Shown here: one piece after another, positions 7,440-16,054 of the stretch
Position numbering within the stretch: position 1 is the first letter of the stretch
Layout: every line of letters starts with the position of its first letter
Origin: an uncultured Aquimarina sp.
Lineage (GTDB): Bacteria > Bacteroidota > Bacteroidia > Flavobacteriales > Flavobacteriaceae
Length of the DNA stretch: 64,000 nt
Direction: 5' to 3'
Assembly (NCBI GenBank): GCA_947500845.1
Contig: CANMTP010000018.1
Coordinates: 23,010-87,009 of the forward strand
Position numbers and translations under genes: made by a program
The notes under the pieces: generated by a model
What the model saw: only the letters and a program-made list of their open reading frames with translations
What the model was told of the DNA's origin: nothing
Database searches by the model: none

Positions 7440-9047
7440 TTATTTTCTTGACGCTTTAATAGCGGTAAAATAGCGTGATAGTTGTTTCTTAACTACTGGG
7501 AATAAGAAAAACAGACCCACCATATTTGGGAAGACCATTGCAAAAATCATTGCATCAGAAAAAGCCCATATAGAATTCATACTTGCAGCCGCACCAATTA
7601 TTACGAATGTTAGAAATAAAAACTTATATACCAAATCAGCTGTTTTTCCTCTACCGAATAAAAATTTCCAAGACTGTAATCCATAATATGACCATGAGAT
7701 CATTGTCGACACTGCAAAAAGAACAACGGCTATGGTAAGAAATATGTCAGAAAAAGGAATATACTCTGCAAAAGCCATTTGAGTAATACCTGCACCTTCA
7801 TAAGGCATACCATCAATAAAAACAACTCCTGTTCCATCTCCACCGTATTCAAATGCACCTCCGGAATTGAAGATGATAATTACCAACGCAGTCATTGTAC
7901 AAATCAATACTGTATCAATAAATGGCTCTAACAATGCTACTAATCCTTCGCTTGCAGAATATTTGGTTTTCACAGCAGAATGCGCAATAGACGCAGAACC
8001 AGCACCGGCTTCATTAGAGAATGCTGCTCTCTTGAAACCAACTAGTAAAACACCAATCAATCCGCCTACTCCGATTGCTTTCGGATTAAAAGCTTCGCTC
8101 ACAATCATGCCTATAGCATCGTCTACAAATGAAAAATTACTAAATATTATGTAAATACAGGCAAGCACATACATTACTGCCATAAATGGAACTACCTTTT
8201 CGGTCACCGAAGCGATACGCTTTATCCCTCCTATAATTATTATCCCAACTAGAATTGCCAATATTATTCCGATCCAAAAACCTGCTCCGGTGCTTTGTAA
8301 TCCAAACATTTCTTTTAAAACAATGGTAGCTTGATTGGACTGCGCTGCATTTCCTCCTCCAAATGATCCCCCGATACAAAAAACTGCAAATAGAACAGCA
8401 GTAATTTTACCTACCCAAACAAAGCCTTTTTCTTTTAGTCCTTTACTAAGATAATACATTGGACCACCATATACCGTACCATCTTCACCAACATCTCTAT
8501 ATTGTACACCAAGGGTACATTCTACAAATTTTGTAGACATTCCCAGTAAACCACAAACTATCATCCAAAATGTCGCTCCTGGTCCTCCAAGAGCAATAGC
8601 TAATGCAACACCGGCAATATTTCCATTACCCACTGTGCCAGAAACTGCCGTTGCCAATGCTTGAAAATGCGATACCTCTCCTTCTTTGGATTCATCTCTA
8701 ATCGTATCTCTTATATCTCCTTCTACGATACTAACTTCTGCTTTTCCTTCTATCCCATGTCCTTCTACATCATCATATTTTCCCCTTACAACATTAATAG
8801 CCTTTCCGAAATATCTAATATTTGGAAAACCAAAATATAACGTAAAAAACAAAGCACTCATAACCAATAGTATAATTACAAAAGGTGCTCCACTAAAAAC
8901 TTCAAAAAAGATAACATTAGAGAAAAAGTCCGAAACTGGCTTGAAAGCTTCGTCTATTTTTTGGTCGAGACCTTTTTCTGTAGTCTCCTGTGCAAATGTG
9001 AATAAAGGAATTGTAAATACTAAAATCGAAAGAAGAATTCTCTTCAT
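7440..9047 (-). CDS. Alanine/glycine:cation symporter (AGCS family)
   Basis: A 535-residue inner-membrane transporter that takes up alanine or glycine with Na+ or H+. The family signature GTVGNGNIAGVALAIALGGPGA (around residues 136-157), several glycine-rich helices and the conserved FSNEAGAGSASIAHSA are all present. The protein begins with a cleavable-looking signal peptide (MKRILLSILVFTIPLFTFAQ) and a short periplasmic stretch before the first transport helix, a feature often seen in flavobacterial members. Substrate is assigned by family only. Confidence 0.93.
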   Translation of the reverse strand: MKRILLSILVFTIPLFTFAQETTEKGLDQKIDEAFKPVSDFFSNVIFFEVFSGAPFVIILLVMSALFFTLYFGFPNIRYFGKAINVVRGKYDDVEGHGIEGKAEVSIVEGDIRDTIRDESKEGEVSHFQALATAVSGTVGNGNIAGVALAIALGGPGATFWMIVCGLLGMSTKFVECTLGVQYRDVGEDGTVYGGPMYYLSKGLKEKGFVWVGKITAVLFAVFCIGGSFGGGNAAQSNQATIVLKEMFGLQSTGAGFWIGIILAILVGIIIIGGIKRIASVTEKVVPFMAVMYVLACIYIIFSNFSFVDDAIGMIVSEAFNPKAIGVGGLIGVLLVGFKRAAFSNEAGAGSASIAHSAVKTKYSASEGLVALLEPFIDTVLICTMTALVIIIFNSGGAFEYGGDGTGVVFIDGMPYEGAGITQMAFAEYIPFSDIFLTIAVVLFAVSTMISWSYYGLQSWKFLFGRGKTADLVYKFLFLTFVIIGAAASMNSIWAFSDAMIFAMVFPNMVGLFFLFPVVKKQLSRYFTAIKASRK

Positions 9048-9147
9048 AATTGTGTGAGTTAATTTAAATTTTGTTTTTAAGAAGCAGGCAAGATGCTAAA
9101 AAAAACGGTGGTGTACAATTTTTAAAGAGTTAAATGTTCAGTAATTG

Positions 9148-10164
9148 TTAAATATTAAACTCTCGATTCAAGCGATTAACCTGCTCAGGTCGACCTAATA
9201 CAACTATCTTTGATCCAGGACTTAATAGGGTATCCGCTTCAGGATTTACAATATATTCACCTTCAGGAGATTTGTATCCTATAATAGTACAACCCGTTTT
9301 TGATCTCATATCAATGGTACGAATAGTTCGTTCTTTTGTATCATCAAACATATCTTCGAACGAAACTTCTTCTATGTTAATCGATCTTTTACCAACAATA
9401 GAAAGGTTGTCTAAAAATTCTATCAAATCCGGGACTACTACTAGAGAAGCCATGTGATCCCCGCCAATTCTATCTGGCATAATCACGTTGTCTGCACCTG
9501 CCAATCGTATTTTCTTATAGGAAGCATCTTGAGAGGCCCGACTAATAATTTTGAGATCTTTATTGATTTGTCTTGCAGATAACACAATAAACAAATTGTC
9601 TGCATCTTCGGGCAATGTGCAAATTAAACATGCAGCACTTTTTAACCCTGCTTCTATCAACACGGCGTCCTCTGTTGCATTTCCTTTCAAAAATAAGATG
9701 TTATCATTTTGGTATCTATCAATAACCTCGTTATCATTTTCGACAACAATAAATGGCTTATCGTAAGCCATAAGTTTTGCTGCAGCTTGTTTACCATTGC
9801 GACCGTAACCAACAATAATGATATGATTTTCAAGTTGATGTATCATTTTTTGCATTTTTCGATATTGAACTCTTTTTGGGTCATTTTTACTCACTATATA
9901 CTCGGTAATCACAGATACCGAATAGGCAAAAATTGCCACACTCGTAGAAATTAAAAATACAGTAAATAATTTACCATTATCATCTAAGGGTTGAACCTCT
10001 TCAAAACCTACCGTGGTCATGGTAATTACCGTCATGTAAAGCGCATCAACCCATGAATAATCAGACAAAAAACGAAAGCCGAATACGCCAATTGTAATTA
10101 CAGTAACCAATAAAATTAAAGCAATATAAACTTTCGGTCTTCCCCAATTATACATCTTTATCAT
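9148..10164 (-). CDS. Potassium channel with RCK (TrkA-N/TrkA-C) domain
   Basis: A 338-residue protein with two membrane helices around a pore loop (residues about 12-100), then a Rossmann RCK domain (HIIIVGYGRNGKQAA, nucleotide-binding GxGxxG-like, near 112) and a C-terminal TrkA-C domain (from about 255). The design is that of MthK-type ligand-gated K+ channels of the inner membrane. The selectivity filter reads TTVGFEEV instead of TVGYG/TVGFG. Its start overlaps the stop of the PspC gene by 4 bp, so the two are translated from one message. Confidence 0.9.
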   Translation of the reverse strand: MIKMYNWGRPKVYIALILLVTVITIGVFGFRFLSDYSWVDALYMTVITMTTVGFEEVQPLDDNGKLFTVFLISTSVAIFAYSVSVITEYIVSKNDPKRVQYRKMQKMIHQLENHIIIVGYGRNGKQAAAKLMAYDKPFIVVENDNEVIDRYQNDNILFLKGNATEDAVLIEAGLKSAACLICTLPEDADNLFIVLSARQINKDLKIISRASQDASYKKIRLAGADNVIMPDRIGGDHMASLVVVPDLIEFLDNLSIVGKRSINIEEVSFEDMFDDTKERTIRTIDMRSKTGCTIIGYKSPEGEYIVNPEADTLLSPGSKIVVLGRPEQVNRLNREFNI

Positions 10165-10382
10165 AAGTCAAATACAGAGGTTCGTTTTGTATACACAAGA
10201 TCCTTTATTTTTAGCCAAAATGCCATGTTCAAGTATATTACGAATCCCAAACCTGCTGTCGCAAAGGTTAAATAAATAAAGAAAAGCCGAACATTTTTGG
10301 CTCTCATTCCCAATCTATCGGCTACCCTAGAGGATACATAAAACCCATTTCGCTCTAAAAAATGTCTTAAATTGTATAGCAT
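10161..10382 (-). CDS. PspC-domain small membrane protein
   Basis: The 73-residue product has the PspC pattern: a basic soluble start (MLYNLRHFLERNGFYVSSRVADRLGM) then a hydrophobic helix (LFFIYLTFATAGLGFVIYLNMAFWL). PspC proteins sense envelope stress in other bacteria. Here it sits first in a two-gene unit with the K+ channel, overlapping it by 4 bp, which suggests a shared membrane function. A regulator role is not shown by the sequence. Confidence 0.8.
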   Translation of the reverse strand: MLYNLRHFLERNGFYVSSRVADRLGMRAKNVRLFFIYLTFATAGLGFVIYLNMAFWLKIKDLVYTKRTSVFDL

Positions 10383-10399
10383 ACCGCAAAATAATTATA

Positions 10400-11692
10400 T
10401 TATCCTAAATTTCGATCTCGATTCAATAAATAATTCCCAACAGCACATCGCAAACAAGCTCTTTGGTCACAATAATACTTCTTGAGCTGTACCATTGCTT
10501 GTGAGCGCATTGCATTATCTATCTGAACATTTAAAGCAGCAAAACTATCAATAATACTATTCTTCTCATGAGGTAAATCACATATTAACTTAAAAACTTC
10601 TTCTTCAGGATTTTTACCGTGATCCCGAGCATATATAAATTTAAAGGGAATTATAGTATTTATCAAAATGAGATCAATAAATGGTTTGGTAAGAACTTTT
10701 TTTCTATGTTTGGATTGCTTATTAAAGGTGTAATGATTATTCCAAAAACTATTGATATCGATCTCAAAAAGCTCGTATATTTCTTCTACAGTATTAACAC
10801 TTATGATATCTCTAAATAGTGTTTTATTTTTAAAATACAGTGCTGCAAGTTGCGCTAATCTTATGGTTGGAAAACTTGCAGGTCGTAATCTAAAAAACTG
10901 TACTGGTATAATTCCATTAGTACTTAAACGAAATTTATTCTTTAAAAAACTATATTCGTTTTTAAGTTTTTTAAAATATTCATCTTCTATAACATCGTCT
11001 AGCAGTCCTGCTTGGCCGAAAAAAAGCGCTTCTAATTTACACAGTTCATTACTACATTTTCGAATAAGCGAAAAATCTAATGAATTCGCTAGACTCAAAA
11101 AAGCTTCTCCATTAACTTGAAGTCCGAAATTTTTAGCTAATAATTTAAAAAGCACAGCCTCCCAATCATTTGCAGAATCTCTTAAAAAAGATAGAATCAA
11201 CATTGTTTTTTGTTCTAATCTTTCTAAGAATAGTCGTTCTTGCCAATTATCAACTATAAAACGTGGTACTTGAGATAATTGTTTTTCACATGGTATCCAT
11301 TTTTTATTAGTTAATTTGAACAGCTTATGATATTCTACCAAAAGATCCTTACAAACATAATCTTTTAATTGTAAAGTCGGGATTGAAGTATTGTCCTTCC
11401 TGTAAATTGACATATCATCCTCCCAAACTACATGTAGAATAACGTTATCATAAGTACAATCAATTTCATGATTATGTACAAACCAATCACTAGATCTATA
11501 ATGCACCTCAACATTACCTGCCCATTTTTGATCATCAATAGTCATAAGCGCATTAAAAAAATCGGGGCCAGAATTTTTAGTATTATGAATTCCCACATTC
11601 TGAAGAATAATTTCTTGTTGTTGTGTGGTTTTTAGGTTGAATAATTTAAACTTTTTGTATTTCCAAAGGTATTGGAGAAAATCTTCATTCAT
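10400..11692 (-). CDS. DUF2851 family protein
   Basis: A 430-residue cytoplasmic protein starting MNEDFLQYLWKYKKFKL, a start typical of the Bacteroidota family DUF2851. Recognisable stretches are NSGPDFFNA, GNVEVHYRSSDW and NVILHVVWE in the first third and the C-terminal cysteine cluster CDQRACLRCAVGNYLL, which may bind a metal. The biochemical role of the family is unknown to me. It ends 17 bp before the PspC gene, so the three genes are probably one unit. Confidence 0.85.
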   Translation of the reverse strand: MNEDFLQYLWKYKKFKLFNLKTTQQQEIILQNVGIHNTKNSGPDFFNALMTIDDQKWAGNVEVHYRSSDWFVHNHEIDCTYDNVILHVVWEDDMSIYRKDNTSIPTLQLKDYVCKDLLVEYHKLFKLTNKKWIPCEKQLSQVPRFIVDNWQERLFLERLEQKTMLILSFLRDSANDWEAVLFKLLAKNFGLQVNGEAFLSLANSLDFSLIRKCSNELCKLEALFFGQAGLLDDVIEDEYFKKLKNEYSFLKNKFRLSTNGIIPVQFFRLRPASFPTIRLAQLAALYFKNKTLFRDIISVNTVEEIYELFEIDINSFWNNHYTFNKQSKHRKKVLTKPFIDLILINTIIPFKFIYARDHGKNPEEEVFKLICDLPHEKNSIIDSFAALNVQIDNAMRSQAMVQLKKYYCDQRACLRCAVGNYLLNRDRNLG

Positions 11693-12147
11693 TTGTTTAT
11701 GTATAGCTTACTATTCTCATTACTCACCAAAGAACTTGGTAAATCAATAGAATTTGCTATTCACATTTTGGGCAGGATCAAGACAAATGTAGTAGCGACT
11801 CTAAATTGCTGTGAAATTACTAAAATTATTCTAATTATAATATTGAATCCCATACTAATGAGAACTTGAATTAAAAGTCACTCTTAAACCTAATCTTGAA
11901 CTCTATTTGATTATCTATAACTGGTCCGCATCTTTGAGAAAATGGTTAAGTTCAAAAATATTAGAAAACCTTTCTGAATACATTTCATTTTGGCTTCGGT
12001 TTTCTTAAAGTCAAGTTAATTATTACCAGAAATGTACTATTGGTAACATTTTATGTATTAATGGAAACCTTTACAATAATATCATTTCTTTACTTTGCTA
12101 TAGCATATAACGGGAAAATTATATTCAAAACGTCATAAAGATTACAA
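11693..12147. other. Intergenic region without a gene
   Basis: This AT-rich stretch lies between the 5' end of the DUF2851 gene and the small-RNA candidate that precedes the AraC gene. No ORF with coding character was found. TACTTTG at about 12095 is one base short of a TAnnTTTG box on the plus strand, and no TTG is correctly placed upstream of it. Confidence 0.5.
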
Positions 12148-12220
12148 AACCCTAAACTAAGTTGAGTTTGTGTTAGGTTATAGATGGTTGTCATTTTTTG
12201 ACAGCCATCTTTATTTTTAT
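12148..12220 (+). ncRNA. Candidate plus-strand small RNA ending in a strong hairpin
   Basis: Two hairpins follow each other with no plus-strand gene upstream: 12148-12179 (AACCcTAAAC with GtGTTAGGTT) and 12182-12210, where AGATGGTTGTCA pairs with TGACAGCCATCT (12 bp, loop TTTTT) followed by TTTATTTTTAT. The one G:U pair of the second stem exists only in plus-strand RNA; on the minus strand it becomes A-C. The T-run is also on the plus side. The RNA would end over the last codons of the convergent AraC gene. The 5' end is not defined. Confidence 0.4.
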
Positions 12221-13197
12221 AGATTAATATCTGGATAAATATCGAACTTATTAAAAAACGCTTTTTTAAACTTTGAAGAATTAGAGTAATTAAGAATATC
12301 CATAACTTCTTTTATGGATAATCCATCACTAAATATCATGTTATAAGAACTTTCAAGCTTTTTATTATTAAAAAACTCTAACGGAGTTTGATTATGAATT
12401 TCTTTAAACATACTAAAAAAATTTGTACGACTCATATGTGCCATGGTAGCCAACTGATCTACTCCTATAAAGGGTTCATGAAGATTTTCCTTAAGGTAAT
12501 TACTTACCTTATATATATTGCCAACCTGGGCACTATTAACATTAAAAGGATTACTTTCTGTTTCCCATTTCAAAACATCTTTCCAGAAAGTTTCTAAAAG
12601 CCGTATACCTCTCGCTACATAGTACAAATAATTCTCTACGGTATCACCGTACGGCTCTACAATTTGATCAAAAAGATTGGATTGTTTGTAAGAGAGATAA
12701 AACTTATTAATATGCTGATGAGAATAACGAATATAACTGTCGATTTTTTCTGCCATATCACTACTCTTCATGAAATATGGTTCTGTATAAGTACTCTTTA
12801 GAACTATCATGGTAGATTTTACCTCGGCACCTTTGGTAATAAAAACCTGCTCTCCTTGCTGAGCATCCATACATCTCATATTGCCTGGAGTGTAACTATC
12901 TGAGTATTTGCTTATAATTTGATTTTTTTCAAACTGATGATCGAGTGCATATTTCCTAAAGTGAAGGATAATATCCTTTTCACTGATAGGTCTTCGAATA
13001 TATTCTATATCTGCATTGGCTTTATAATTATTCACCAAAAGAAAAACTTCCGGAGATATTTTATAATATGACAAATACCCCTCTGCTATCTCTTTAGGAA
13101 AATAAATACGATCTGAAGAACTATTAGGATCCAATTGAGATCTATAATAATTTCTCAGGTCATCAATATCAGAAAAATCAAACGAATATTTGTACAT
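12217..13197 (-). CDS. AraC-family transcriptional regulator
   Basis: A 326-residue DNA-binding protein. The C-terminal 95 residues carry both helix-turn-helix motifs of the AraC family (VDQLATMAHMSRTNFFSMF and IKEVMDILNYSNSSKFKKAF). The N-terminal 225 residues resemble no ligand domain that I can name. It stands alone, 151 bp after the CBS-domain enzyme gene, with a hairpin between them. Targets are unknown. Its last codons overlap the U-run of a candidate small RNA on the other strand. Confidence 0.9.
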   Translation of the reverse strand: MYKYSFDFSDIDDLRNYYRSQLDPNSSSDRIYFPKEIAEGYLSYYKISPEVFLLVNNYKANADIEYIRRPISEKDIILHFRKYALDHQFEKNQIISKYSDSYTPGNMRCMDAQQGEQVFITKGAEVKSTMIVLKSTYTEPYFMKSSDMAEKIDSYIRYSHQHINKFYLSYKQSNLFDQIVEPYGDTVENYLYYVARGIRLLETFWKDVLKWETESNPFNVNSAQVGNIYKVSNYLKENLHEPFIGVDQLATMAHMSRTNFFSMFKEIHNQTPLEFFNNKKLESSYNMIFSDGLSIKEVMDILNYSNSSKFKKAFFNKFDIYPDINL

Positions 13198-13283
13198 AGC
13201 CCCCTCATTTTACAAGTTTCTCTATTTTCTATAGATAAACACCACCCCATAAAGTTGCGTAAACCTGTACCTAATTATATAAA

Positions 13284-13322
13284 TATCCCCTTTATTAGTT
13301 CATAAAACTAATATAGGGGATA
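13284..13322 (-). terminator. Hairpin after the CBS-domain PLP enzyme gene
   Basis: TATCCCC-tttATTAGTT and AACTAATATAGGGGATA form a long stem around CATAA. It lies 27 bp after the stop codon of the minus-strand enzyme gene and is the likely end of its transcript, although only a weak T-rich tail (ATATTTATAT) follows. Confidence 0.6.
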
Positions 13323-13348
13323 GGCATTTATGATTTAAATATACTAAT

Positions 13349-14710
13349 TTATTTTATATGACTAATCACATCATATTTTGTAATAATATGATGCTTGTCG
13401 TTTCCAAGGTCCACCAAAACAGCTGGGTTGCCATTTTTTATAAGTTGAGAAATGTCGTCTAATGAGGTTTTAGCATCTACTATTGGAAAAGGATCTTTCA
13501 TCACCTCTTTAATGGGCGTACTATCCATATCCTTATCTTCCATAAAAGCTTTAAACAAAGCACTTTCATCTACAGAACCTACAAATCCATCACTATCTCT
13601 AACAGGAATTTGAGATATCTGAAATTTGCGCATGCGCTCTATAGCATGAGAAACTAATTCTTCAGTTTTTACCGTAACCAGTGGTTTATCTGCGTGATCT
13701 TTAACTAAATCTACGGCTGTAAATACTTCTTCCTCAAGAAAACCTCGTTCACGCATCCAATCGTCATTAAACATTTTACCTACATAGCGACTACCATGAT
13801 CATGATACAAAACCACCACCACATCATCTTTGGTGAAATGCTCTTTTAACTGTAAGAGCCCTTTTATCGCCGCTCCAGCGCTATTTCCCAAAAACATTCC
13901 TTCTTCTTTAGCTAATTTCTGGGTATATATAGCAGCGTCTTTATCGGTTACTTTGGTAAAACCATCTATAACCGAAAAATCTACATTCTTGGGAAGAATA
14001 TCTTCTCCTATGCCTTCGGTTATGTATGAGTAAATCTCGTTTTCGTCAAAAATCCCTGTTTCATGATACTTTTTAAATACTGAACCATAAGTATCTATAC
14101 CCCAGACTTTAATATTTGGATTTTTTTCTTTTAGGTATTTGCCGACTCCGGATATCGTCCCACCAGTACCTACGCCAACAATAAAATGAGTAACCTTACC
14201 ATTGGTTTGTTCCCATATTTCTGGTCCAGTACTTTGATAATGTGCTATAGCATTTGATGGATTATCATATTGATTTACATACCAAGAGTTTGGTGTTTCT
14301 TCTGCTAATCTTTTAGAAACTGAATAATAAGACCTAGGATCATCAGGTTCTACATTGGTCGGACATACCATTACTTTGGCTCCTACTGCACGAAGAATAT
14401 CCATCTTCTCTTTGGATTGCTTATCGGCCATTACACAAATAAGCTTATATCCTTTCACGATTGCTACTAAAGCTAACCCCATACCGGTATTTCCTGAAGT
14501 TCCTTCAATAATTGTTCCTCCAGGTTTTAATCGACCATCGGCTTCAGCATCTTCAATCATTTTTAAAGCCATACGATCCTTTACAGAATTACCAGGGTTA
14601 AAAGTTTCGTATTTAGCCAATACCAAAGCATCCACATCTTTGACCAAAGCATTCATTTTCACCAAAGGTGTATTACCAATGGTTTCTAGTATATTTTCAG
14701 CGTATTCCAC
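13349..14710 (-). CDS. PLP-dependent cysteine synthase/cystathionine beta-synthase with CBS pair
   Basis: A 453-residue fold-type II PLP enzyme. The catalytic domain (residues 1-320) has the Schiff-base Lys in NSVKDRMA, the substrate loop EGTSGNTG, the PLP phosphate loop GVGTGGTISGVG and GNSAGAA. Two CBS domains follow (about 325-453), as in cystathionine beta-synthase; they often bind adenosyl ligands. It should make cysteine from O-acetylserine or condense serine with homocysteine. The start is a GTG at 14710 (VEYAENILETIGNTPLVKMN), because the only longer frame begins with TTG inside the -7 box of the promoter. Confidence 0.9.
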   Translation of the reverse strand: MEYAENILETIGNTPLVKMNALVKDVDALVLAKYETFNPGNSVKDRMALKMIEDAEADGRLKPGGTIIEGTSGNTGMGLALVAIVKGYKLICVMADKQSKEKMDILRAVGAKVMVCPTNVEPDDPRSYYSVSKRLAEETPNSWYVNQYDNPSNAIAHYQSTGPEIWEQTNGKVTHFIVGVGTGGTISGVGKYLKEKNPNIKVWGIDTYGSVFKKYHETGIFDENEIYSYITEGIGEDILPKNVDFSVIDGFTKVTDKDAAIYTQKLAKEEGMFLGNSAGAAIKGLLQLKEHFTKDDVVVVLYHDHGSRYVGKMFNDDWMRERGFLEEEVFTAVDLVKDHADKPLVTVKTEELVSHAIERMRKFQISQIPVRDSDGFVGSVDESALFKAFMEDKDMDSTPIKEVMKDPFPIVDAKTSLDDISQLIKNGNPAVLVDLGNDKHHIITKYDVISHIK

Positions 14711-14752
14711 TCTTGTAATTTTAAGAATCCTATTAAGGATATTTTTTCGCTG

Positions 14753-14783
14753 CAAAGATACGATCTAGATTTTCTATTGACAA
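14753..14783 (-). promoter_or_regulatory. Promoter of the CBS-domain PLP enzyme
   Basis: On the minus strand TTG (14781-14783), a 20-bp spacer and TATCTTTG (14753-14760) match the Bacteroidota consensus. The start site would be near 14746, about 35 nt before the GTG, which settles the start codon. Confidence 0.8.
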
Positions 14784-14804
14784 TTTTTGAACAATAATAA
14801 AGAA

Positions 14805-16046
14805 CTACTGAAAACGAATAGATTTTGTCGGAGATATTTTTGAAACAATATATGAAGGAATCAATAACATCATTAGGCACAATAACATCGTGCCCAAATT
14901 GAGTAACACAATGTATCCTACATTTACATATACCGGAGCAGTACTTACATAATACGTCTCTGGATTAAGACCCACTACCCCATAACGATCCTGTATAAGT
15001 AGTAAACCAATACCTATGAGATTACCCCAAAACAAACCTATCAATATGAGATAGGCGGCGTTATATAAAAATACTTTTCTAATACTCCAGTCTGATGTTC
15101 CTAATGCCTTTAATATTCCGATCATAGGAGTTTTCTCTAAAATCAATACCAATAGAGCTGTTATCATATTAATACCAGCCACCAAAATGATGATTCCTAT
15201 GATACCGATAATGTTAAGGTCAAAAAGTTTAAGCCACTCAAAAATGGTAGCATACTTCAATGTAATGGTTTGACTGTCTAAGGTAGAAGGAATATTTTCA
15301 TAAATTTCCTGTCCCTTTTCGTCTATTTTTTCAAAATCATCGATAAAAACTTCAAAATTACCTACCTCATCGGCTTTCCACTTATTCATTCTTTGTACAT
15401 GGCGTATATCTGCAAAAAGATAGGTTTCATCAAACTCTTGAAATCCCGAATTATAAATTCCCACAATCTCAAACGCTCTTATGAAAGGTTGTGCGTTTGA
15501 TTTTGCATTCTTCTTAAGGAAATATGTTATCGCCTTATCTCCTATTTCAAGTCCTAATCGACCGGATATATAAGAAGATATCAGGATCTCGTTATTCAAT
15601 TTTTCGCCAAAATTTGGAAGTCTGCCTTCTACAAGATATTCTTTAAAATAATCCCAATTGTAATCATTATCTACTCCTTTTACTACTATCCCGTCAAAAT
15701 CTGTGGCTGTTCGTATCAGTCCCATTTTGGTCGCTACGGCTTGCATATGCACAATACCATCAACTTCAGGAAGTTCTGGATAAAAATTTTGATCTGTATT
15801 TATTGGAATTAAAGACTCTACACTACTATTATTATCAAAACTAGTAATGATCACGTGCCCATTGAAGGCAGCAACTTTTTCTCGAATTTTTTGTTGTAAA
15901 CCTATCCCTGTAGCAACAGTAATAAGCATCATAACCATTCCAATTGCAATGGCAGAAATCGCAATTTTTGTAATCGGAGTCGAAATGCTACTTTTATGTT
16001 CCTTACCTTTGATAAGGCGTTTAGCGATAAAATACTCGAAATTCAA
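14805..16046 (-). CDS. FtsX-like ABC transporter permease (LolC/LolE type)
   Basis: A 413-residue inner-membrane permease with one N-terminal helix (IAISAIAIGMVMMLITVATGIGL), a large MacB-type periplasmic domain (about residues 50-260) and three C-terminal helices, as in MacB or LolC/E. Such proteins drive lipoprotein release or export with a LolD-type ATPase, none of which lies beside it. The start is TTG, giving MNFEYFIAKRLIKGK, the usual first residues in this family. Only 8 bp separate this start from that of the divergent NamZ gene. Confidence 0.85.
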   Translation of the reverse strand: MNFEYFIAKRLIKGKEHKSSISTPITKIAISAIAIGMVMMLITVATGIGLQQKIREKVAAFNGHVIITSFDNNSSVESLIPINTDQNFYPELPEVDGIVHMQAVATKMGLIRTATDFDGIVVKGVDNDYNWDYFKEYLVEGRLPNFGEKLNNEILISSYISGRLGLEIGDKAITYFLKKNAKSNAQPFIRAFEIVGIYNSGFQEFDETYLFADIRHVQRMNKWKADEVGNFEVFIDDFEKIDEKGQEIYENIPSTLDSQTITLKYATIFEWLKLFDLNIIGIIGIIILVAGINMITALLVLILEKTPMIGILKALGTSDWSIRKVFLYNAAYLILIGLFWGNLIGIGLLLIQDRYGVVGLNPETYYVSTAPVYVNVGYIVLLNLGTMLLCLMMLLIPSYIVSKISPTKSIRFQ

Positions 16047-16054
16047 GCTTAATT

